Notes: generated from the sequence alone by a model not told the origin. A stretch of DNA of 64,000 bases from Bacteroidales bacterium UBA2861 (GCA_002350615.1 DEFD01000032.1:73396-137395); one strand, 5' to 3'. Counted from the stretch's first letter, positions 1 through 9,503 are shown. Program-made: numbers and translations.

Positions 1-482
1 CAGATGCTCATCTTTGTTGCAAGTTCGCTTGGAGCGATCCACTGAGGGAGCATCCTGGCGCATGGCGGGTAACCGAAGCCCTGGAAATACTGGTTCAGGA
101 CTATCGTAACACCCATTACCAGCACCAGCATGTTCACGAACTGAGGCCCTTCATGCACGCCGGTGATCAAATAGCTCAGGTCGACGCCGAAACCGAAACC
201 GAAGTTGGAGAGGGCGCAGAGGAGCAATCCTATGCCCATGAACACCTTGGTACTCACCCGTTCGACTATGAATCCGTTCACGAAACGGCTGAACCCGTAC
301 ACCAGCGAAGCTATCGCTATCACCACACCGAAACTCGTATTGGATATGCCGTATTCGGCCGTGAGGCCGGGCATGGCTATCGAGAAATTCTTCCTCACGA
401 AATAATAGATGGCATATACCAGCATGGAAACCACGATGGTCTGCCACTGCCAGAACCTGAACGATCTTTTAGTCTGTATCAT
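1..482 (-). CDS. Organophosphate:phosphate antiporter (GlpT/UhpT-like MFS), C-terminus beyond window
   Basis: The reverse-strand frame opens with ATG at 482 and runs off the left edge without a stop, so about 160 N-terminal residues are visible. They contain the OPA-family pattern of GlpT: YFVRKNFSIAMPGL in the first membrane helix, YGFSRFVNG in the second, and QGFGYPPCARM further on, matching QGMGWPPCGR of GlpT. The family exchanges a phosphorylated organic compound for inorganic phosphate across the inner membrane. The start overlaps the stop of the sigma-factor gene as ATGA, implying translational coupling. It is a relative of the glpT at 26483-27856 but not a copy. The substrate cannot be told from this part. 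Confidence 0.85.
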   Translation of the reverse strand, partial: MIQTKRSFRFWQWQTIVVSMLVYAIYYFVRKNFSIAMPGLTAEYGISNTSFGVVIAIASLVYGFSRFVNGFIVERVSTKVFMGIGLLLCALSNFGFGFGVDLSYLITGVHEGPQFVNMLVLVMGVTIVLNQYFQGFGYPPCARMLPQWIAPSELATKMSI

Positions 483-1066
483 ACCTCTTCTTTTTTCATT
501 CGTTCAATAAGGGTTTTCGCCCTGCGGATGCGGGTGCGTACGGTATTGAGCTCCATGCCGAGTTCTTCGGCTATCTCCTTGTACTGCAGACCGTCCACAA
601 GCCGCAGCTGAGCCACCTGGCGGTAAAGCTCCGGCAGGCCTTCGATGTAGCGAAGGGTGGTTTCTTCATCCTCTGTCTTGATTATGGACTCGAGCGGGGT
701 GTCGGAATCGTCTCCAACCGCATCGGCCTCGGCCGCCGCAAGGTTCTCGTTGAGCGACACGAAGGGGGCGCGGATGTTCTTGTCGCGCTCCAGGGTATCC
801 AGGGCGGTGTTTCTCGCAATCGTCCTCAGCCATGTGGAGAACTGGCTTTTAGAAGGATCGAAGCTCCGGATCTGCCGGAAGGCTTTCTCGAAGCTGCGCG
901 AGCAGATATCATCGACATAAAAATCGTCGATATTCTTTATCCAGCTCTTGAGAAACTTCTTCAGGGCATCGATATGGGTATCCCAGAGGCGGGCGAACGC
1001 GGTTCCGTCGCCGATGATGGCAAGGCGCACCAGTTCGTTAATGGGCTTCGATCCAGGTTCTTCCAT
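479..1066 (-). CDS. ECF-type RNA polymerase sigma factor (sigma-70 family)
   Basis: A 195-residue protein of usual ECF size. Residues about 22-95 fit sigma region 2 (core binding and -10 recognition, with RSFEKAFRQIRSFDPSKSQF and STWLRTIARNTALD). Residues about 143-190 fit region 4, with the helix-turn-helix YKEIAEELGMELNTVRTRIRRAK. No anti-sigma gene is seen beside it. Its start lies inside the last 29 bases of polA and its stop overlaps the transporter start, so it is probably made from a polA-sigma-transporter transcript. The genes it controls are unknown; the coupled organophosphate transporter is the only contextual clue. Confidence 0.9.
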   Translation of the reverse strand: MEEPGSKPINELVRLAIIGDGTAFARLWDTHIDALKKFLKSWIKNIDDFYVDDICSRSFEKAFRQIRSFDPSKSQFSTWLRTIARNTALDTLERDKNIRAPFVSLNENLAAAEADAVGDDSDTPLESIIKTEDEETTLRYIEGLPELYRQVAQLRLVDGLQYKEIAEELGMELNTVRTRIRRAKTLIERMKKEEV

Positions 1067-3731
1067 AATTGCATTCGACGGTTAACGGCACCGACAGTTT
1101 TACCACTCCCTGCATATCTCTCTCGAGTATATTCTTTACTGTATCTATCTCATCTTCCGGCACTTCCAGAAGAAGTTCATCATGGATCTGCAGCACCAGC
1201 TTGCTGCGAAGGCCTGCCTCCCGAAGGCTACGGTCCACTTTTATCATGGCAAGTTTGATTATGTCCGCCGCAGTGCCCTGGATGGGGGCGTTGACAGCGT
1301 TGCGTTCCGCCACGGAGCGCACGTTGCCGTTGTTTGAATTGATGTCCGGGATATATCTGCGGCGCCCGAAGAGGGTTTCGGTATAAAGGGATTCCCTTGC
1401 CGCCTCCAAGGTGCTGTCGATGAAGAGACGGATAGCGGGAAAACTCTCGAAGTAATCGTCTATCAGGCGTTTAGCCTCGGAACGCGAACATTTGAGACGC
1501 TGGGCGAGCCCGAAAGAGGACATGCCGTACATTATGCCGAAATTAACGGTCTTGGCCATTTTCCTCTGATCGGGACTGACTTTTTCCACCGGAATTCCGA
1601 AAATCTTGGACGCCGTGGCTGCATGTACGTCCACTCCGTCACGGAAAGCCTGGATGAGATGGGCGTCGCAGCTCATGTGCGCCATCACCCGGAGTTCGAT
1701 CTGGGAATAGTCGGAAGACATCATCACCCAGCCTGCCTTTTCCGGCACGAAGGCCCTGCGGATTTCCCGTCCTTCTTCGGTGCGGATGGGGATGTTCTGC
1801 AGGTTAGGATTGGAGGAAGAAAGCCTTCCCGTAGATGTAAGTGCCTGATTGAAAGTCGTATGCACCCTTCCATCGACGGGAGAGATGAAGCCGGCGAGCG
1901 GCTCGATGTAGGTGGAAAGGAGTTTCCGCAAGCCCCTGTAATCCAGCAGGAGACCTATCACCGGATGCCTGTCGTAGAGGAAACTCAGGGTCTCCTCGTC
2001 GGTCGGCCATGAGCCTCTGGGGGATTTGCGGGCCTTGGGGTCGAGGGCAAGTTTCTCGAAAATGAGTTCTCCCATCTGCTTGGGAGACGCCACATTGAGC
2101 TCCGGATTGCCGGCGATTTCCCGGATTGCGGCTTCTTTTTCCAGCATCCGTCGCCGGAGCGATTCCGAAAAGTCGCGCAGAGAGGCCACATCTATCTTTA
2201 CACCCGTCATTTCCATGCGTGCAAGTACCTGCTGCAGAGGGGCTTCGATGTCGTCATAGAGTTTGAGCATCCCGCCCGCTTCAAGCTCGGCATGGAGGAT
2301 ATCCGAGAGTGCAAGCATCGCTTCCACCCGTGGTCCCGATTCGCTGTCTGTCGGCACTTCACCGTCGCCCCCGAAAAGACTTCCTTCCTTGGCGGCAGCG
2401 TCTTCCCCGAGTTCTATCCCCAGATAAGTGGATGCCAGGGAATCAAGTTTATGGCTGCGTTCCGGGTTCAGCAGATAGTGCATAAGTTCTATATCCAACA
2501 GCCTGCCTTCCAGGCAGATGCCTTCGGCTGCAAGGGCCTTGATCTGAGCTTTGAGGGCAAATCCTGCCTTGACGGTCTGCGGATCCGAGAGCAGGGCCGC
2601 CGCCTCCGACAGGCCAAGCTTGCGTGCCGGAAGATCGCCGTTTTCTTTCGAGCGTCCGGCCACCCAGACATACTGTCCGTCAACTTCAAAGGCAATGTCG
2701 GCAACCCTCGGATACTGCTCTCCAAGGGGCTGCTGCCCCGTAGGGAGTTCGTCCTTCGGACTCACCCCACCATCCCTCCGGGACGGTCCCCCCGCTTCCG
2801 GGCCGCGGGCGGCACGTCCCTCCGGGGCAGCAGCCCCTCGGGAAGCAGCGACATCCGGCCGGCTCAGCAATCCTTTCGGCAGATATCTCTTCAGGGAAGT
2901 GAATTCGTACTGTGCGAAAAGTCCGGCCACCTCTGGCGACGGTTCGCGCAGAACCATCTGATCTGCAGTCACATCCAAAGGAATATCCGTCTTGATGGTC
3001 ACAAGCTTCTTGCTCAGGGCGATATGGTCCCTCGCAGTTTCGAACAGCTCCCGCTGACGGGGCGTCAGTTCATCCAGATGGGCATAAATGTTCTCGACAC
3101 TTCCGTATTTGCCGAGCAGCTTTCCAGCCCCAACTTCACCGACGCCCTTCACTCCGGGCACATTGTCGGAAGCGTCTCCGCATATCGTCAGGATATCGAT
3201 TACCTGCTCAGGCCTCTCTATGCCATACCTGGCACAGACGGCGGCAATGTCCAGTATTTCGTTCTCTCCCCCGCCCTTTCCCGGCTTGTACTGGAAGATA
3301 TGCTCCTCTATCAGCTGGCCGTAATCCTTGTCGGGGGTCACCATATACACGTCGAAACCCTCCCTTGCGCTGCGCTTTGCCATCGATCCGATGACATCGT
3401 CCGCCTCGAATCCGGGAATCATCAGGACAGGGATGTTCAGGGCTTCCACTATCTGCGTAAGCGGCTCCAGGGCATCCCGCACAAGTTGCGGAGTCTCACC
3501 CCTGTTCGCCTTGTAGGGGGGATACATCTCGTTTCGGAACGTTCCTCCCGGAGGGTCGAAACTCACTGCGATATGCGTAGGTGCTTCTTTCGCGATGAGT
3601 TCCAGCAGATATTTGGTAAAACCGAAAAGGATGGAAGTGTCCACCCCTTTTGTATTTATCATAGGCCTGCCCAGAAAGGCATAATACATCTTGAAGATGA
3701 GTGCGTGGCCGTCTATGAGGAAAAGTTTCAT
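1038..3731 (-). CDS. polA: DNA polymerase I
   Basis: 897 residues in the family A three-part layout. The N-terminal 5'-3' exonuclease (about 1-290) carries the metal-binding segments FEADDVIG and ICGDASDNVPGVKGVG. The 3'-5' exonuclease-like domain (about 345-500) has lost the acidic DxE motif (it reads AFEVDG) and the later Asp motifs, so proofreading is probably absent, as in several bacterial Pol I enzymes. The polymerase domain has motif A DYSQIELR near residue 674, motif B RKMAKTVNFGIMYG near 722 and motif C HDEL near 850. It acts in Okazaki fragment processing and repair. Residues about 299-335 are a low-complexity Pro/Gly/Ala/Arg linker encoded by a GC-rich palindromic insert. The TATATTTG box 20 bases upstream supports the ATG at 3731. 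Confidence 0.97.
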   Translation of the reverse strand: MKLFLIDGHALIFKMYYAFLGRPMINTKGVDTSILFGFTKYLLELIAKEAPTHIAVSFDPPGGTFRNEMYPPYKANRGETPQLVRDALEPLTQIVEALNIPVLMIPGFEADDVIGSMAKRSAREGFDVYMVTPDKDYGQLIEEHIFQYKPGKGGGENEILDIAAVCARYGIERPEQVIDILTICGDASDNVPGVKGVGEVGAGKLLGKYGSVENIYAHLDELTPRQRELFETARDHIALSKKLVTIKTDIPLDVTADQMVLREPSPEVAGLFAQYEFTSLKRYLPKGLLSRPDVAASRGAAAPEGRAARGPEAGGPSRRDGGVSPKDELPTGQQPLGEQYPRVADIAFEVDGQYVWVAGRSKENGDLPARKLGLSEAAALLSDPQTVKAGFALKAQIKALAAEGICLEGRLLDIELMHYLLNPERSHKLDSLASTYLGIELGEDAAAKEGSLFGGDGEVPTDSESGPRVEAMLALSDILHAELEAGGMLKLYDDIEAPLQQVLARMEMTGVKIDVASLRDFSESLRRRMLEKEAAIREIAGNPELNVASPKQMGELIFEKLALDPKARKSPRGSWPTDEETLSFLYDRHPVIGLLLDYRGLRKLLSTYIEPLAGFISPVDGRVHTTFNQALTSTGRLSSSNPNLQNIPIRTEEGREIRRAFVPEKAGWVMMSSDYSQIELRVMAHMSCDAHLIQAFRDGVDVHAATASKIFGIPVEKVSPDQRKMAKTVNFGIMYGMSSFGLAQRLKCSRSEAKRLIDDYFESFPAIRLFIDSTLEAARESLYTETLFGRRRYIPDINSNNGNVRSVAERNAVNAPIQGTAADIIKLAMIKVDRSLREAGLRSKLVLQIHDELLLEVPEDEIDTVKNILERDMQGVVKLSVPLTVECNYGRTWIEAH
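2726..2837. repeat. GC-rich palindromic element inside polA
   Basis: The 21-base arms 2726-2746 and 2817-2837 are inverted copies with one mismatch. Their 14-base ends (GGGGCTGCTGCCCC and GGGGCAGCAGCCCC) are perfect complements. The 70 bases between contain further short palindromes such as GGGACGGTCCC and CCGCGG. The element keeps polA in frame and encodes the interdomain linker. This resembles palindromic elements that insert into reading frames in other bacteria, but family membership would need copies elsewhere in the genome. Confidence 0.6.
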
Positions 3732-3750
3732 CTACTTTTGTTAAAACCGT

Positions 3751-3758
3751 CAAATATA
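3751..3758 (-). promoter_or_regulatory. Bacteroidota -7 box of polA
   Basis: TATATTTG on the minus strand fits the TAnnTTTG consensus and ends 19 bases before the polA ATG. A convincing -33 element is not seen. Confidence 0.55.
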
Positions 3759-3822
3759 CAAAAAAAATGGCGTCCATTCATCGGGACTGCCGGAGTGGTA
3801 AAGGCATATAAAATTTATTTTT

Positions 3823-3830
3823 TATCTTTG
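3823..3830 (+). promoter_or_regulatory. Bacteroidota -7 box of the DUF4493/PCMD operon
   Basis: TATCTTTG fits the TAnnTTTG consensus, 36 bases before the ATG at 3867, in the divergent gap shared with polA. The following stretch CTTTTGCAAAAG can form a small hairpin in the leader. Confidence 0.6.
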
Positions 3831-3866
3831 CGACTTAACGGCTTTTGCAAAAGCCTCCATTAAATT

Positions 3867-6101
3867 ATGAAAAAAAGGCTGGTTGAAATAGCGATGATTC
3901 TTTCTCTCGCGGCACTCGTATGGGGGTGCGCACGGGAAGGTATGCCGCGGAGGGCAGTCTCAGGCGGGGCGGAAGCAGGCATCGAGATAAGCCTCCTGAC
4001 AAAATCAGCCGGAGAAGGGACTTCGGTGCAGGCGGACAGTTTCTGGGTGGAACTCTACAACGCCCGCGCAGTGCGTATCTACAGCAAACAGTATAAAGAC
4101 GCAAAAAGCGAAAACATCAAGGTCAACGCGGGGCAGTTTCGTCTGATAGCCTTCTGCGGAGACACTCTCGGAGCCGGTTTCGACAAGGCATACTACCTGG
4201 CCGATACCACGTTCACGGTGCACGGGTTCCTCGAAAACGGTGGAGAGCCTGACAGGATAAGCGCGACGGCAAGGCGGGGCAACGTTGAACTCGAAGTAAA
4301 CTTCGGAGATAACCTCCGTACCTACTATTCCAATTACTACGCAATCGTCCGCCACGATGAGATTGCCCGCAAATCGGTCAAATTCCTCAAAGACGAAACC
4401 CGGCATGCTTTCATCCCCGGAGGCAAGGCCTATCTTGAGGTTTTCGCCCAGCTGGCAGGACGCGGCATGCAGGATGGCGGGGTGAAGGACAGCCTGGTGT
4501 ATTACCGCACGGAAACCAAGACTTACGTCCCCGGGGACATGGTTACTTTCAACATAGACTGCGCCGAAAGGCAGGGGACGCTGGATCTTCAGATATCTGC
4601 GGAGGGAAGGACTCCTGAAGTCAGCCAGTTGGTGAGCATTCCTGCGGATACTCCCCCGTCCATCTTCTACCATGGAGTACAGGGCGACAGTTTCAGCAAA
4701 CGATTCAGTATCGGCACAGGAGCCGCCCCCGAAGACCTAAGTCTGAATTTTGCATCCGCTTCCGGAATTCGGGAAGCAGTCCTTCAGATAAACAACACCT
4801 ATCTCACATCTGCAGCCGGCCTTCCCGCAAGCGTGGACCTGACAAACATTTCGGCAGCGGACGAGTCCACGCTCAAGGCGGCGGGAATATCCTGGATTGC
4901 CGACGAAGGCAATACCTACGGATATGTGAACGTCGGCGGCACCATGCCTGCACTCAGCCTGCACAGCGAGTATTCAGCGGCATCACCATCTGTGGCGACA
5001 TTCATCCTGAGCGTCAAGGATGCTTACGACAACATTTCGGCGGCATCCCTCGACCTGCTCGGCAAGCCTATAGAGGCAAGGGTTGAAGCTGCGGATTGCG
5101 ACATATGGGGATGGAAGCTTGCAAATCCCAGCGCGGTCATAGCAGAGGTGGAAGAAATCCCTGACGGGGCTTCTTTCACACTGCAGTACAGCAACGACGG
5201 CCTGACCTGGAAGCAGGCCGCCCAGAAGAGCATCAGCGGAAACAGGGTATATTTCAACGATGCCACGGGACTCCTTCCCGGCAACACCTGCCGCTTCCGC
5301 GTGATGGCCGGCAGTAATCCGGACAATGTGAGTTCCGAAAGCACTTTCTCGACCGAAGTTGCGGAACAGCTTCCCAACAACGGATTCGAAGAGTTCTCGG
5401 AGCAGGCCACCGAAGTGCCCACTTTGAAAATTGTGGTGGTAATCACAAAATTCACCATCACCTGGTGGCAGCTTTACGCGGCAGGCGGCACGAGATTCTG
5501 GGCGGTGAACAGCCCGGTAAGCATACGTACCGGAGCCACGGCCGCCTATCAGGATTACAAATCCTACCCCACCGTCGCCGTATTCACCGACGGGGCTTAC
5601 AGCGGCAACAGCGTGCAGGTGGCCACGATTGCGGAGAACAATGCAGCAAGCGAAATATTGTACGGAACCTACCATCCCGGCGAACTTTTCATCGGACGCG
5701 CCAACGATGAGATTTATGACAGCTGGGCAAAAACTTCCGAAGGGGGAACCCTGGGAAGCAGGCCACGCGCCCTGCGGTTCCAGCACAAATTCAACTGCAA
5801 CGGATCCAAGCCTTACTATGTACATATAGAGATACTGGACGCCGACGGCAACAAGATAGGAGAAGCCACGAAGAACGACCAGACCTCCTCGGTGAATTCC
5901 TGGACCGCCGTGACAATTCCCATCAACTACACCGTCACCGACCGCAAGGCTGCCGGCATAAAACTTTCGTTCATGTCCAGCAGGGACGGAAGCGACGACA
6001 ACCACCGCAGCGTAACGGTGAACACCCTCAGCGGAGAACACAAGATCCACGCAGGAAATATCCTGAGCCTGGACAATATTGAACTGGTTTACAGTGAATA
6101 G
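3867..6101 (+). CDS. DUF4493 and PCMD domain surface lipoprotein
   Basis: 744 residues. A type II signal peptide ends at the lipobox LVWGC, so the mature protein is lipid-anchored, probably on the outer membrane. Residues about 35-240 fit DUF4493 (GQFRLIAFCGDTLGAGFDKAYYLADTTF, and a later Lys/Asn-rich beta region). A middle fibronectin-like stretch (FTLQYSNDGLTWKQ, LLPGNTCRFRVMA) leads to a C-terminal PCMD-type beta-sandwich (about 500-744, starting LPNNGFEEF and ending ILSLDNIELVY). PCMD is a putative carbohydrate-binding or metabolism domain. First gene of a five-gene operon with no spacing to the next gene. Ligand unknown. Confidence 0.8.
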   Translation: MKKRLVEIAMILSLAALVWGCAREGMPRRAVSGGAEAGIEISLLTKSAGEGTSVQADSFWVELYNARAVRIYSKQYKDAKSENIKVNAGQFRLIAFCGDTLGAGFDKAYYLADTTFTVHGFLENGGEPDRISATARRGNVELEVNFGDNLRTYYSNYYAIVRHDEIARKSVKFLKDETRHAFIPGGKAYLEVFAQLAGRGMQDGGVKDSLVYYRTETKTYVPGDMVTFNIDCAERQGTLDLQISAEGRTPEVSQLVSIPADTPPSIFYHGVQGDSFSKRFSIGTGAAPEDLSLNFASASGIREAVLQINNTYLTSAAGLPASVDLTNISAADESTLKAAGISWIADEGNTYGYVNVGGTMPALSLHSEYSAASPSVATFILSVKDAYDNISAASLDLLGKPIEARVEAADCDIWGWKLANPSAVIAEVEEIPDGASFTLQYSNDGLTWKQAAQKSISGNRVYFNDATGLLPGNTCRFRVMAGSNPDNVSSESTFSTEVAEQLPNNGFEEFSEQATEVPTLKIVVVITKFTITWWQLYAAGGTRFWAVNSPVSIRTGATAAYQDYKSYPTVAVFTDGAYSGNSVQVATIAENNAASEILYGTYHPGELFIGRANDEIYDSWAKTSEGGTLGSRPRALRFQHKFNCNGSKPYYVHIEILDADGNKIGEATKNDQTSSVNSWTAVTIPINYTVTDRKAAGIKLSFMSSRDGSDDNHRSVTVNTLSGEHKIHAGNILSLDNIELVYSE

Positions 6102-7379
6102 ATGAAAATGAGACGATTATTATTATACATGGCAATTCCGGCGCTCGCTTTCGCGGCTGCAGCACTCTTCTGCGGCTGCCACCACGAAATGCAGGCGCTC
6201 AGCAACCCCTATGCACGCACGGGAATCCTGCGGATGCAGGTGGAATGCAGAACCTCCAAGGCGTCAATCACCGAGACCGGCGACTTCCGCCTCCTGCTCA
6301 GCCGTGAAGAAGACGACTGGACAAGCAACTACGACCGTGTGTCGGACATCCCCGCCGAACTCCGTCTGGTCCCCGGCATCTATCATGCCGCAGCAAGTTC
6401 CCGGGACACTCTTCCCGCCGCATTCGACCAGCCGATTTACAAAGGAGAAACAATCTTCGAAATCAGCGCCGGCATCGTCACTCCGGTCACCGTAAAATGC
6501 ACGCTTGCAAACATGAAGGTTGGAATAAACCTCAGTGAAAGGTTCCTTTCCGAGCTGTCGGACTACCGTGTCACCATGACGAACGCCTCTTCCTGGGACG
6601 ATCCGGATGTAGCCCGCCGCACCCTTGTATGGGACAATGAGGCCGCCGCGGCAGGCAAGACCGGTTACTTCACCGTCGCCCCGCTGCTGGTGAAAGTCTA
6701 TGGGCATCGTTTCATCGACGGAGGCGAGGCCATGGCGGAAGAAAGCGTTTCCGATGTAGAAGAAAGTGATTATCACCTGGTTAACGTTGATGCAGTGGTT
6801 ACCGGTCAGGCCGGCATAACCATAATCATCGACGATTCCATAAATGAAAAGAACGAGGATGTCGTTGTCCCCGGCTGGGGCGAGGCTCCTGTAGACGGAC
6901 ATCAGGATGATGGCGGAGACAATCCCGGCGGGGGCGGCAACGACCCGTCCACCGCTCCCCAGATGTTCTGGGATGCCAATCCCGGCTTCGAGCCCACGCC
7001 CATCGAATCCACAATGGACATCAACATAGTAATATCCGCGCCGGAAAAGATCGCTGCCTTCGTGGTAACCGTGGACTCCTATGTCCTGTCCGACATTATC
7101 GCCCAGATGGCAGGCGACACCCAGTACAAATATGCTGACGACGGTCCCTACGACATGGATTTGATAGGGAACGAGACCCTGGTGAACGTACTGTCCGAGA
7201 TGATTCCTACCGGCGATGCCCTCAAGGGGCAGACCGAGGTTCTGTTCCCGCTTTCCCAACTTGTACCTATGATCCAGATGTTTGCCCCGACTCCGGGTTC
7301 CGAACATATCTTCACGCTGAAAGTCACGGACGAAAAAGGACAGATGCTTGAAAAATCACTTACTTTCTACGCCAGGTAG
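6102..7379 (+). CDS. DUF4493 domain lipoprotein
   Basis: 425 residues, starting directly after the previous stop (TAG then ATG). The signal peptide has a lipobox-like FCGC. The DUF4493 part covers about 35-250, with the conserved pattern LVPGIYHAAASSRDTLPAAF parallel to its neighbours. A Gly/Asp/Asn/Pro linker near 265-290 (DDGGDNPGGGGNDPS) joins a separate C-terminal beta domain of about 130 residues, which in place of PCMD resembles a shorter Ig-like unit. Probably a surface lipoprotein acting with the two DUF4493 neighbours. No catalytic motif seen. Confidence 0.75.
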   Translation: MKMRRLLLYMAIPALAFAAAALFCGCHHEMQALSNPYARTGILRMQVECRTSKASITETGDFRLLLSREEDDWTSNYDRVSDIPAELRLVPGIYHAAASSRDTLPAAFDQPIYKGETIFEISAGIVTPVTVKCTLANMKVGINLSERFLSELSDYRVTMTNASSWDDPDVARRTLVWDNEAAAAGKTGYFTVAPLLVKVYGHRFIDGGEAMAEESVSDVEESDYHLVNVDAVVTGQAGITIIIDDSINEKNEDVVVPGWGEAPVDGHQDDGGDNPGGGGNDPSTAPQMFWDANPGFEPTPIESTMDINIVISAPEKIAAFVVTVDSYVLSDIIAQMAGDTQYKYADDGPYDMDLIGNETLVNVLSEMIPTGDALKGQTEVLFPLSQLVPMIQMFAPTPGSEHIFTLKVTDEKGQMLEKSLTFYAR

Positions 7380-7382
7380 CAC

Positions 7383-9503
7383 ATGAAGTTTTTTCTCAAA
7401 TATCGCTTTGCAGCAATTCTCGCGCTGATTTTTACAATGCTTTCCTGCACAAGGGAAGCATCACGGGAGGTCGGCAAAGGCACCCTGCAACTGAGCATCG
7501 GCTCACAGGCGCCCGAGTTGATTGTCCGCAGCGGTTTCGGTTCCGTGATGCCGGCTTTCGGAGTGAACATTGTCGGGGAAGACGGCAAGCACAGTTATTC
7601 CGTGGCCGATTCCAGGGATTTCCCGGCGGAAGGTCTTGAAATTGCCGCAGGTGTTTATACCGTGAGCGTGGAGTCCATTCCCGGAGCTGCATCCGAATGG
7701 GGCGAGGCGGTCTGGGCCGGCAGCACCAAAGTAACGGTAAAGCCGGAGCAGAAAACAAGCGCCAATATAAACTGCACGATGAGCAACACCATGGTTTCCG
7801 CCGAATTTGACGAAAGCATCAGTTCATCATTCAGCAGCTGGGCTCTCAGCGTGGACAACGGAGGCATGCCACTGGTGTTCTCAAGTGACGCCGGAACCCA
7901 GAACGACACTGCCTGGTTCGATGTCAGCGGCGTGCTCAACTATAGCGTAGAAGTGACCACGAAAGCCGGGAAAGTCTTCAGAAAAGGCCCTGAAAGCATC
8001 GGCGGAGTGACCGGAGGCAAGCACTACCGTTTCCATATCACCCAAAATGAGAATGGCACAGTATTGCTTACGGTGGTTATCGACGGCAGCGCCGTATATA
8101 ATGTCGATTCAGAATCAGCCGAAAGCAGCCATATCAACGAGCTGACTGCCCTGGAGGGAGATTCCACCGACCACAGCATGATGTTCATGGCATCGAGAGG
8201 AATCGCCTCCCTCGCCATTGGCCACCAGGACGAAGGTCTCGCCGCGGCAGGTGTCCCCGAATGGACGGACCTTGTGACATCCCAAAGTATCAGCGCCCTT
8301 GTGAACGCCGGATTCTCCTGCGAAAAAATCGCTTTCGGATCAAAAGGCGTTCACTCCGTTTCCTTCGGCGGCCTGCTTGGCCGTCTTGCACTCGGAGACT
8401 ATGAGTTCAAAGCCATTCTCACGGATGTCCGCGGGCTTCGCAACGAAGTTGTCTGGAGAATCAGCATAGTGCCTCCGGTAGAATCCAAAATCAGTTCCGT
8501 AAATGCTTGGGCCAGGTTCGCAGTACTCAAAGGAGAATGGGTCACCGCCTCCAAGCCAGAAGGTCTGCGTTTCCAGTACAGTGCAGCAGGATCGGGCGTC
8601 TGGACAGATATCAGCGACGGGCTCCGCTATGACGAAAGCAGCCGCAGCTATTCCGCTGATATTTATGGACTTGAGCCCGGACAGAAATATCTTTTCCGCA
8701 GCGTCACCAATGCCGACATATCCAACGATAAGGAATTCCCCGAAATCAGCGTCACCACCGACGCCAACGTGCCCACGGTGCCTTATATGGACTTCGACAA
8801 CTGGTGCAAGTCCGGAGATGCATGGATGCCTAACCCGAGCGGCGCCGCAACCGTGTGGGATACCGCGAATCCGGGAACTGCAAGCCTCGGCACAGTTCCC
8901 ACCACTCCGGAATCCAGCGATGTGGTGAGCGGCCAGGCCGTAAGGATGGAAAGCACCACCGCAGGAATGCTCGGCATCAACAAATTCGCCGCAGGCAACA
9001 TCTACCTGGGACAGTTCAACAAGGTGGAAGGCACCACGGGAGCATCCCTCAAATGGGGTTACCGCTTCAACGGCAGGCCCATCGCGCTGCGCGGGTACTA
9101 CAAGTACAAACCGGTGAACATCGACTACGCCGAATCGCCCATGACCCATCTCAAGGGCACTCCGGACTGGGGTTCCATCCGCATCTTCCTTTGCAACTGG
9201 AGCCAGCAGTTCCTGCTCAACACCGCTACCGGAAACTTCCTGCAGGAGGACGATCCGAGCGTGATTGCGAGCGCCGGCCTGTACTTCAACACCACCAACA
9301 GTTCCTACGTGCACTTCACGCTGCCGGTCCACTACAACGACGACCGCACGCCTACCTTCATAGAGATTGCCTGCGCGGCAAGCCGCTACGGCGACTATTT
9401 CACCGGAGGCAAGGGCAGCGTGCTGCTGATAGATGAATTCGAACTCGTTTACGATCCCGCCGACCTCAGCGAGGCCGAGCGCGAAGCAATAGGATACAGA
9501 TAG
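7383..9503 (+). CDS. DUF4493 and PCMD domain surface lipoprotein
   Basis: 706 residues, three bases after the previous stop. The lipobox is MLSCT. DUF4493 occupies about 25-240 (LEIAAGVYTVSVESIPGAASEWGEAVWAG is its variant of the family core). A fibronectin-like part (FQYSAAGSGVWTDI) precedes a PCMD domain of about 250 residues that starts VPYMDFDNWC and ends VLLIDEFELVYDP. The PCMD half is clearly paralogous to that of the gene at 10306: both have KFAAGNxxxGQF, YxYxPxxIDY, and AxSRYGDxxTGGKGSxLxxDEF. Probably a surface carbohydrate- or polymer-binding lipoprotein. Confidence 0.8.
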   Translation: MKFFLKYRFAAILALIFTMLSCTREASREVGKGTLQLSIGSQAPELIVRSGFGSVMPAFGVNIVGEDGKHSYSVADSRDFPAEGLEIAAGVYTVSVESIPGAASEWGEAVWAGSTKVTVKPEQKTSANINCTMSNTMVSAEFDESISSSFSSWALSVDNGGMPLVFSSDAGTQNDTAWFDVSGVLNYSVEVTTKAGKVFRKGPESIGGVTGGKHYRFHITQNENGTVLLTVVIDGSAVYNVDSESAESSHINELTALEGDSTDHSMMFMASRGIASLAIGHQDEGLAAAGVPEWTDLVTSQSISALVNAGFSCEKIAFGSKGVHSVSFGGLLGRLALGDYEFKAILTDVRGLRNEVVWRISIVPPVESKISSVNAWARFAVLKGEWVTASKPEGLRFQYSAAGSGVWTDISDGLRYDESSRSYSADIYGLEPGQKYLFRSVTNADISNDKEFPEISVTTDANVPTVPYMDFDNWCKSGDAWMPNPSGAATVWDTANPGTASLGTVPTTPESSDVVSGQAVRMESTTAGMLGINKFAAGNIYLGQFNKVEGTTGASLKWGYRFNGRPIALRGYYKYKPVNIDYAESPMTHLKGTPDWGSIRIFLCNWSQQFLLNTATGNFLQEDDPSVIASAGLYFNTTNSSYVHFTLPVHYNDDRTPTFIEIACAASRYGDYFTGGKGSVLLIDEFELVYDPADLSEAEREAIGYR

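Noticed and set aside
151..447. 98-codon minus-strand frame at the left edge
   Set aside because: Another frame of the same strand encodes an evident GlpT-like transporter over this stretch.
2292..3863. Long + strand open frame opposite polA
   Set aside because: It is the antisense frame of a clearly coding gene; the product has no domain pattern and the high GC content explains its length.
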